DNA of 64,000 nt, from contig JAURWC010000020.1 of the NCBI GenBank assembly GCA_030655135.1, forward strand, positions 124,001 to 188,000, in the 5' to 3' direction. This DNA is from Hyphomicrobiaceae bacterium (GTDB taxonomy: Bacteria; Pseudomonadota; Alphaproteobacteria; Rhizobiales; Hyphomicrobiaceae). The first letter of the stretch is position 1, and every line of letters starts with the position of its first letter. The notes under the pieces are model-generated. The model was not told where the DNA came from. It made no database searches and saw only the letters and a program-made list of their open reading frames with translations. A program made the position numbers and the translations under genes. Shown here one piece after another: positions 54,013 to 64,000 of the stretch.

Positions 54013-54828
54013 ATGCTTATGCGCGCAACAAAACAGTCACGACCGAGCGATAAGGCCCTAATCGACTTCGCTCATCTACTGGCGGATCATGCAGCGAAAG
54101 CAACGCTCTCGCATTTTCGCAAGGTTATCCAGGTGCAGGACAAGGGGTCAGCCGAGGATTTCGATCCCGTGACGGTGGCCGACCGGAACGCCGAACGCGT
54201 GATGTCGAAGCTCATCGGCAAGCATTATCCGGATCACGGGTTGATCGGCGAGGAGTTCGGCACGCGCAATGAAGCGGCCCGCCTGCAGTGGGTGCTGGAT
54301 CCCATCGACGGCACGCGCGCCTTCATCATGGGGCAGCCGTTGTGGGGCACCTTGATCGGGCTGATCGACGGGCAGGCGCCGGCCGTGGGGCTGATGGCCC
54401 AGCCGTTCACGCAGGAGCGGTTCTGGGGCAGTTCGGCCGGGGCGTTCTGGCGGCGAGCCGATGGGCCTGCGCGGCGTATCAAGACGCGGACGGGCCTGAA
54501 AATCGGCGACGCCATCCTGGCTTCGACGGCGCCGAATATGCTCAAGGGCCATGAGAGCGCCTTTGACCGGGTGAGTACGGCGGCGCGCATGACGCGATTT
54601 GGGGGTGACTGCTACAATTACTGCCTGCTCGCCTCCGGCTTCGTCGACGTCATCATCGAGGCCGGGCTGAAGACGTACGATGTCGTCGCGCTCATCCCCA
54701 TCATCGAGAAGGCCGGCGGGGTGATCACCACGTGGGACGGCAAGCCGGCCACGGATGGGGGCAGCATCGTCGCGACCGGAGATCCCCGCCTGCACGATCA
54801 GGTGCTGAAGCTTCTGGCGAAGGGATGA
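54013..54828 (+). CDS. hisN: Histidinol-phosphatase / inositol monophosphatase family enzyme
   Basis: A 271-residue protein with the metal-dependent phosphatase motifs: GEEFG at 79-83, WVLDPIDGTRAF at 93-104 (Asp96, Asp99), and a C-terminal YDVVALIPIIEKAGG. Sequence style (DHAAKATLSHFRKV, DFDPVTVADRNAERVM) is that of HisN-type histidinol-phosphate phosphatases, which complete a step in histidine synthesis, but inositol- or other sugar-phosphate activity cannot be excluded. ATG 54019 is an alternative start. Confidence 0.85.
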   Translation: MLMRATKQSRPSDKALIDFAHLLADHAAKATLSHFRKVIQVQDKGSAEDFDPVTVADRNAERVMSKLIGKHYPDHGLIGEEFGTRNEAARLQWVLDPIDGTRAFIMGQPLWGTLIGLIDGQAPAVGLMAQPFTQERFWGSSAGAFWRRADGPARRIKTRTGLKIGDAILASTAPNMLKGHESAFDRVSTAARMTRFGGDCYNYCLLASGFVDVIIEAGLKTYDVVALIPIIEKAGGVITTWDGKPATDGGSIVATGDPRLHDQVLKLLAKG

Positions 54829-54844
54829 ACTCGTGGGCCAGCTG

Positions 54845-55807
54845 TCAGGCGGCCGCTTCGGTCACGCCGAGGTAAGCGTCGAAGGCTGCCCAGAAGCGCT
54901 GCCGGATCGGATCGACCTCTTGTAGGATCTCATGGCGGGAGCCTGGCAGGAGAATATGGGTGCCGATCTTGAGGCGGACGCCGAACTCTTCGATGGCGCG
55001 CGTGGAGACGATGCGATCATTGCCGGCCGCGAGCAGCAGCATCGGCACCTCGACACGCGCGGCAAAGTCGCTTTCGCGTAACCGGGCGGTGGCGCGGTAG
55101 GCAGCGCGCAGCCAGCCGACGGTAGCGGAACCCAAGCCGAGATTTGGTGCGACCTCGAGTACCGACTTGTTCCGCATGAAGCGCTCCTTGTCGGACGTCA
55201 GCTCATTGCTTTCGAAGGCTTGGCGTTCGGCGGCAAGGTCGTTGCCGCCGGGCACGTAGGCCGAGCCGAGCCCAACAAGGCAAGCCGTCTCGGCATAGGT
55301 GCGCACGGCCCAATCCGGATATCCGGCCTTGCGCGAGTCTATGGCGATCATCGGCGCCAGCAAAATCATGCGCTCGAACCACGAGCCCCGTTGGCCGGCG
55401 TTGCGCAGCATGATCGCACCACCCATCGAGTGGGCCAGTGCTATGAACGGTGGCGGGCAATCGGGAAGCACGACATCCTTCATGAAGCGCGCGACGTCTT
55501 TGTCGTATTCGGCAAAGTCCCAGACATGGCCCTTGAAGGGATTGGGCAGCGCGCGCGACGAGCCGCCCTGCCCGCGCCAGTCGAACGTCGCGACGGCAAA
55601 GCCGCGGCGGCGCAGATCGGAAATGACCTCGAAGTACTTTTCGATGTATTCGCCGCGGCCTTGAAACAGGCAAACCGTACCGCGCCTCGGGCCGCGCGTT
55701 GCACCCCAGCGCGCGAAGCGCATGATGCGGCCGTCATAGCCCGGCATTTCGCCGACGAACGCGCCACCGGGGACAGGGTTCTTAGCGAGCGAAATTAGAT
55801 CCATCAC
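54845..55807 (-). CDS. Lysophospholipase-like alpha/beta hydrolase (PldB type)
   Basis: A 320-residue protein. Nucleophile elbow AHSMGG (Ser near 128), oxyanion region LFQGRGEYIEKYFEVI, FDWRGQGGSSR, and a late GSRHEIL holding the catalytic His; an Asp is expected in LLLAAGNDRIVS. This pattern marks serine aminopeptidase S33/PldB-like lipases. No signal peptide, so cytoplasmic or membrane-edge. It converges on hisN. Confidence 0.83.
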   Translation of the reverse strand: MMDLISLAKNPVPGGAFVGEMPGYDGRIMRFARWGATRGPRRGTVCLFQGRGEYIEKYFEVISDLRRRGFAVATFDWRGQGGSSRALPNPFKGHVWDFAEYDKDVARFMKDVVLPDCPPPFIALAHSMGGAIMLRNAGQRGSWFERMILLAPMIAIDSRKAGYPDWAVRTYAETACLVGLGSAYVPGGNDLAAERQAFESNELTSDKERFMRNKSVLEVAPNLGLGSATVGWLRAAYRATARLRESDFAARVEVPMLLLAAGNDRIVSTRAIEEFGVRLKIGTHILLPGSRHEILQEVDPIRQRFWAAFDAYLGVTEAAA

Positions 55808-55843
55808 ATCGTCGCGCCTGCCGGCGTCCTCCGCAAACGCGAT

Positions 55844-55896
55844 ACGGCCGCGTCCATGATTCCCTTGAATGCCAAGGTATCACGGCACGCGGCCGT
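55844..55896. repeat. Nested hairpin between hydrolase and secreted-protein genes
   Basis: ACGGCCGCGT (55844-55853) and ACGCGGCCGT (55887-55896) form a perfect 10-bp stem, and inside it CCTTG (55863-55867) pairs with CAAGG (55873-55877). It lies after the stop of the minus-strand gene at 55935; no T-run is seen. Could be a terminator or an mRNA-stability element. Confidence 0.45.
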
Positions 55897-55934
55897 ACCA
55901 AATGGTAGCGGCTGTGGCGCTGACCGCGAAGCGA

Positions 55935-56351
55935 TCAATCGCGGTAGTCGCGGCCCCGCGGACGGTATTCGCCGTAGACCGCATCGCGCGACTTGCGCGC
56001 GTCGATGACCTCGCCGTTGCAGCGGTCGACCTTGAGATCGAAGACTTGGCCGTTCGGGCGTTCCGCCGTCAGGATCACGTTGGCGCCACGAACATCGACA
56101 CGCTGAATGTCGCGCCAGCCGTCATCGCGCAAGCGTTGACGGATCGCTTGACGCGGCAGGCAGCCGCCACGATCGTCGTAGTAGCCCTCGTCACGCTCCG
56201 TGCGTTCATGCACGACACGCTCCGAATAGCGTTCGGTCTCTGTGTAGCTGTGCCGATCCTCGGGGTAGTCCAGATCCGCGGCGGCCAGCGGTGAAGCACC
56301 GGCCATGGAAATCGCGGCAAAGGCAGTTGCCGCCAACGTACGCGCTGACAT
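55935..56351 (-). CDS. Small exported protein, PepSY-like
   Basis: A 138-residue protein from ATG 56351, with GAGGAGGAC before it. Signal peptide to about residue 24 (TLAATAFAAISMAGASPLAAA). A charged, Tyr-rich linker (residues 28-60) leads to CLPRQAIRQRLRDDGWRDIQRVDVRGANVILTAERPNGQVFDLKVDRCNGEVID, a PepSY-type alpha-beta fold. Predicted periplasmic. Function unknown. Confidence 0.72.
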   Translation of the reverse strand: MSARTLAATAFAAISMAGASPLAAADLDYPEDRHSYTETERYSERVVHERTERDEGYYDDRGGCLPRQAIRQRLRDDGWRDIQRVDVRGANVILTAERPNGQVFDLKVDRCNGEVIDARKSRDAVYGEYRPRGRDYRD

Positions 56352-56648
56352 GAAGTCGTCCTCCTCAGTCGTTGTCGCGGAACCGTGCCAACCCTTCACG
56401 TCGCGAATGGCCGGATCGTGGTCCCGGGGACATGAACGGCGCATGAAGGAGATTGGTTTCATGTGGCCGGACAGGGACTTGTGACCTTCCCGCATCAGCG
56501 CGACAACGCGTGGTGCGCATCGCCGGAAAAGCGCCGTATTCGCGCTGAGCGCGGCACGGCCAGCTTAGAATAAGGCGTCATATTGATCCGACGTGACTCT
56601 CCCTCCGGCCGTGATCTGATGCCGCATTCATCACGCGGAGTACAAATA

Positions 56649-57581
56649 ATGCCGTGCAAAAGCTTCATTGCCATCTGTGTTTTCATCGCATCGGCCGGCT
56701 CAAGCCAAGCCCAAGGCGGATACCTGAAATTCGAACGGAGTATCGGCTTGTCGGAACCCGACATCATCGAAATGGAAGCGCAGACCCCCAGCATACTAAA
56801 AGGGGCGCCTCCCAGTTCTGCCGCTGAGAAAAGCATGAATGCGGAAGATCTGCGATTTGATCCTAAAATTGTAGGCGGCACGCCTTTTCCAAAAATTACT
56901 GATCATCCCTGGCAGGTCGCATTGATATTCGGATCGGGTCCTGAGCCCATTCGGGTTCAGTTTTGTGGTGGTTCCTTAGTCGGCCCCGGTTGGGTCATCA
57001 CCGCTGCACACTGCGTCGACAACGGCACAAAGCCGGAAGACGTCGACATTGTTCTTGGAACTGCGTTCTACAAGAATCTCGGCGAGCGTATGAAGGTGAA
57101 GCAGGTCATCGTTCACGAGAATTGGAACAGCGAGACGATGGAGAACGATGTCGCTCTGCTCGAGCTGGAAGGAAGTGCCACGCAGGGCAAGTCGATCGAA
57201 CTGGTGTCTGCGAGTTATGCAATCGATCCTGGCACGAAACTGCGCGTCACTGGCTGGGGCGCCTTATCGGAGGGCGGCAGAGGATCTGAAATCCTGATGG
57301 GTGCCGATATCCCTGCGGTCAGCACGGAGGTGTGCAAGGCCGCTGAAAGTTACGGCAGCCGGATCAAGGCCGGGATGATCTGCGCAGGTTTACGTGGCGG
57401 CGGGCTAGACTCGTGCCAGGGCGACAGCGGCGGTCCCGCGGTGGCGACGACAGGCGAGGGCAAGAACGTTTTGGCCGGGATCGTCAGTTGGGGCTCGGGG
57501 TGCGCTCGCCGGCTCAAGTACGGCATCTACACGAGCGTTGCGGTCTACAGGCCGTGGATCGATGGGAAGATGAAGCCTTAA
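56649..57581 (+). CDS. Trypsin-like serine protease (S1 family), exported
   Basis: A 310-residue protein from ATG 56649. Signal peptide to about residue 20 (FIAICVFIASAGSSQAQ), a propeptide to Lys73, then the activation site IVGG at 74-77. Catalytic triad: His121 (TAAHC), Asp167 (NDVALL) and Ser260 (GDSGGP); Asp254 in DSCQGDSGG is at the trypsin specificity position, so cleavage after Lys/Arg is expected. Cys pairs fit S1 disulphides. True trypsin-type proteases are uncommon in alphaproteobacteria; a role in predation, symbiosis or feeding cannot be told. Confidence 0.88.
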   Translation: MPCKSFIAICVFIASAGSSQAQGGYLKFERSIGLSEPDIIEMEAQTPSILKGAPPSSAAEKSMNAEDLRFDPKIVGGTPFPKITDHPWQVALIFGSGPEPIRVQFCGGSLVGPGWVITAAHCVDNGTKPEDVDIVLGTAFYKNLGERMKVKQVIVHENWNSETMENDVALLELEGSATQGKSIELVSASYAIDPGTKLRVTGWGALSEGGRGSEILMGADIPAVSTEVCKAAESYGSRIKAGMICAGLRGGGLDSCQGDSGGPAVATTGEGKNVLAGIVSWGSGCARRLKYGIYTSVAVYRPWIDGKMKP

Positions 57582-57632
57582 AATCGCGGCGGTCGGTGGC
57601 CTTGAAAGCTGGATAGCGCCTACTAAGTCTCG

Positions 57633-57727
57633 TGGGCGCACGCCAATGATGGGTGCGCCAACGTTGCTGGTCCGGCCCCGGAACGGGCGGACCATTCCAT
57701 GTCGCTTCTCAACGGAGGATATGTCCC
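57633..57727 (+). promoter_or_regulatory. ROSE-like RNA thermometer of hsp20
   Basis: Three hairpins in the leader: 57633-57660 (TGGGCGCAC with GTGCGCCA), 57669-57693 (GGTCCG with CGGACC), and a 3' hairpin from 57698 in which TCGCTTCTC pairs with GGAGGA (57714-57719), the ribosome site 8 bases before the ATG. TCGCT fits the ROSE consensus U(U/C)GCU opposite the ribosome site. Heat would melt this pairing. Confidence 0.72.
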
Positions 57728-58186
57728 ATGCGACACTTCGATTTTGCTCCCCTTTATCGGTCCACCATCGGCTTTGATCGCCTTGCCCAGCTGTTTGACA
57801 GCGCCAGCGGCCTGGAAAGCGAAGGCGGTTATCCGCCCTATAATATCGAGCGTGTGGCCGAGAACGAATACCGCATCACTATGGCCGTCGCCGGCTTCAC
57901 CGAAGACGAGATCAACATCGAGGTGAAGGACACCTCGTTGCTCGTCAAAGGGGAAAAGAAAGCCGAAGACGCCGAGCGCCAGTACCTGCATCGCGGGATT
58001 GCCGGACGGTCCTTCGAGCGCCGCTTCCAGCTTGCCGACTTTGTCGAGGTCAAGGGTGCCGGTTTGAAGGACGGGCTGCTTAGCGTCGACCTTCAGCGCA
58101 ATATTCCAGAGCGCATGAAGCCGCGCACGATCGCCATTACGAATGGCACGACAAGCAGCACAGAGACCAAGCAACTCGCTAATTGA
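57728..58186 (+). CDS. Small heat-shock protein Hsp20 (IbpA-like)
   Basis: A 152-residue protein. It starts MRHFDFAPLYRSTIGFDRLAQLFD, the class A rhizobial small heat-shock N-terminus, and has the alpha-crystallin domain from NIERVAENEYRITMAVAGFTEDEINIEVKDTSLLVKGEK to the conserved FERRFQLADFVEVKGAGLKDGLLSVDL. It holds unfolding proteins during heat stress. The ROSE-like leader gives heat control at translation. A strong terminator follows. Confidence 0.93.
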   Translation: MRHFDFAPLYRSTIGFDRLAQLFDSASGLESEGGYPPYNIERVAENEYRITMAVAGFTEDEINIEVKDTSLLVKGEKKAEDAERQYLHRGIAGRSFERRFQLADFVEVKGAGLKDGLLSVDLQRNIPERMKPRTIAITNGTTSSTETKQLAN

Positions 58187-58216
58187 TCCTGGCGTCTGAC
58201 GTCCCTTAACTTTGTG

Positions 58217-58249
58217 CGGGCGGTCGCGATGAGTGGCCGCCCGTTTTTT
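58217..58249 (+). terminator. Intrinsic terminator after hsp20
   Basis: CGGGCGGTC (58217-58225) pairs with GGCCGCCCG (58235-58243), one wobble, followed by T6 (58244-58249). The 190 bases between it and gltB hold no gene that I can see. Confidence 0.85.
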
Positions 58250-58437
58250 GACCGGCCGCTGTCTGTCAAAGCACCTTGTGTCTGCTGAAAAAATCTGCGA
58301 AATTCGACGGAAAGGTCAGCAATCCTGTCCTTTATGCGCGACGGCACGGGACCGTTGCGGCGCAAGCTTTTGCATAATTTGCTGCCGCATCAGACACATA
58401 CGCCATATTTGCGCAATAAGGCATCTTGAGGTCGACG

Positions 58438-63141
<4,704 letters not shown>

Positions 63142-63210
63142 TCAACAAGACCGATATGCGGGCCAGTATTGTCCGCGGGACAGACAGCGAAAGACGAGAA
63201 CGAGACGACA

Positions 63211-64000
63211 ATGGGCAAGCCGACCGGGTTTCTTGAGATTGATCGCGCCGACCGGAAGTACAAGCCGGTCGAAGAGCGCGTGCAGCACTGGAAAGAGTTT
63301 GTCGTGCCGCTGGCGGAGCCCGAGGTGCGTGAGCAGGCGGCCCGGTGCATGGACTGCGGCATTCCGTATTGTCACAACGGCTGCCCGGTGAACAACCAGA
63401 TCCCGGACTGGAACGACCTCGTCTATCACGCCGACTGGAAGATCGCTGCCGACAACCTGCACTCCACGAACAACTTCCCCGAAGTGACGGGACGCATCTG
63501 CCCGGCGCCATGCGAAGCGTCATGCACGCTCAACATCGACGACAAGCCGGTGACGATCAAAACGATCGAGTGCTCGATCGCGGATCGCGCCTGGGCCGAG
63601 GGCTGGGTCGTTCCGCTGCCGCCGGAAACCAAGACCGGCAAGAAGATCGCTATTGTCGGCTCGGGCCCTGCCGGGCTCGCTGCTGCACAGCAGCTCGGCC
63701 GTGCGGGACATGACGTCCATGTCTACGAGAAGGCGCCGAAGCCGGGTGGCCTGCTGGTTTACGGCATCCCGGACTTCAAGATGGAAAAGGGCGTGATCGA
63801 ACGCCGCGTGAAGCAGATGGAAGCCGAGGGCGTGACGTTCCATTGCAACGTGCATGTGGGCAAGGATGTGACGGCCAAGCAACTCGAAGAGACGCACGAC
63901 GCGCTGCTGCTGGCGGGCGGCTCTGAACATCCGTTCGACTTCTTCGCCAAGTCGCCGGGCCGCGATCTCGACGGCATCCACTACGCCATGGATTTCTTGC
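63211..64000 (+). CDS. gltD: Glutamate synthase, small subunit (partial)
   Basis: The first 263 residues from ATG 63211; the gene runs off the window. N-terminal cysteine clusters ([33 protein letters not shown]) bind 4Fe-4S centres, and [19 protein letters not shown] near residue 147 binds [25 protein letters not shown] is also typical. It passes electrons from NADPH to GltB. It follows gltB by 69 bases, as one operon. Confidence 0.95.
   Translation, partial: MGKPTGFLEIDRADRKYKPVEERVQHWKEFVVPLAEPEVREQAARCMDCGIPYCHNGCPVNNQIPDWNDLVYHADWKIAADNLHSTNNFPEVTGRICPAPCEASCTLNIDDKPVTIKTIECSIADRAWAEGWVVPLPPETKTGKKIAIVGSGPAGLAAAQQLGRAGHDVHVYEKAPKPGGLLVYGIPDFKMEKGVIERRVKQMEAEGVTFHCNVHVGKDVTAKQLEETHDALLLAGGSEHPFDFFAKSPGRDLDGIHYAMDFL

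Overview
The window is chromosomal DNA of an alphaproteobacterium, most likely a member of the Hyphomicrobiales/Rhizobiales. The evidence is high GC, GapR-family (DUF2312), DUF1244 and DUF1036 genes around pyruvate kinase, a CpdR-type response regulator beside an N-formylglutamate amidohydrolase and tRNA-Val, two suhB/MmgR-type small RNAs, and a ROSE-like thermometer before a small heat-shock gene. The species cannot be named from the sequence alone.

The left host segment (1-8712) holds the 3' end of a catalase gene, a GapR-family gene, a HigBA-like toxin-antitoxin pair with a palindromic operator, DUF1244, an N-formylglutamate amidohydrolase, glycerate 2-kinase, DUF1036, pyruvate kinase, an outer-membrane beta-barrel protein, a TPR protein, ribosomal protein bL36 and a sugar transferase.

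A complete-looking prophage of about 43.0 kb (8713-51786) sits in tRNA-Val(GAC). A 51-bp direct repeat, the 3' part of the tRNA, bounds it, and the tyrosine integrase lies next to the intact tRNA. A divergent switch near 42.1 kb divides the element. To its left, almost all genes are on the minus strand. First comes a Cro/YdaS-like gene, then a suhB-type small RNA, a GcrA-family regulator, DUF3310, ThyX, a replication protein with an AT-rich iteron-like stretch, and a free-standing DnaA domain IV. After these come small and large terminase (split by an HNH gene), a P22-like portal, scaffold, N4-gp56-type capsid, head-tail adaptor, a gp10-like stabilisation protein, putative ejection proteins, a tail collar fibre, a lysis cassette with nested spanins, a tail fibre and a SASA-type esterase. 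The head and tail genes suggest a podovirus-like virion. To the right, on the plus strand, lie a repressor with an S24-like fold, an early promoter with two operators, many small early genes, RecT, a DNA methyltransferase, an HNH nuclease, a putative excisionase and the integrase. A short group of small plus-strand genes lies just inside attL.

The right host segment (51737-64000) holds tRNA-Val, cpdR, a second N-formylglutamate amidohydrolase, two tandem suhB-type small RNAs, a histidinol/inositol-phosphate phosphatase, a lysophospholipase-like hydrolase, a small secreted protein, a trypsin-like protease, hsp20 behind a ROSE-like leader, gltB and the start of gltD.

The most interesting part is the regulatory cargo of the prophage. 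It carries a GcrA homologue, a lone DnaA DNA-binding domain and a small RNA built like the host's own suhB-type RNAs, which together look like tools for acting on the alphaproteobacterial cell cycle and on mRNA translation. The repressor has also lost both residues of the S24 self-cleavage dyad, so induction may not follow the usual SOS route.
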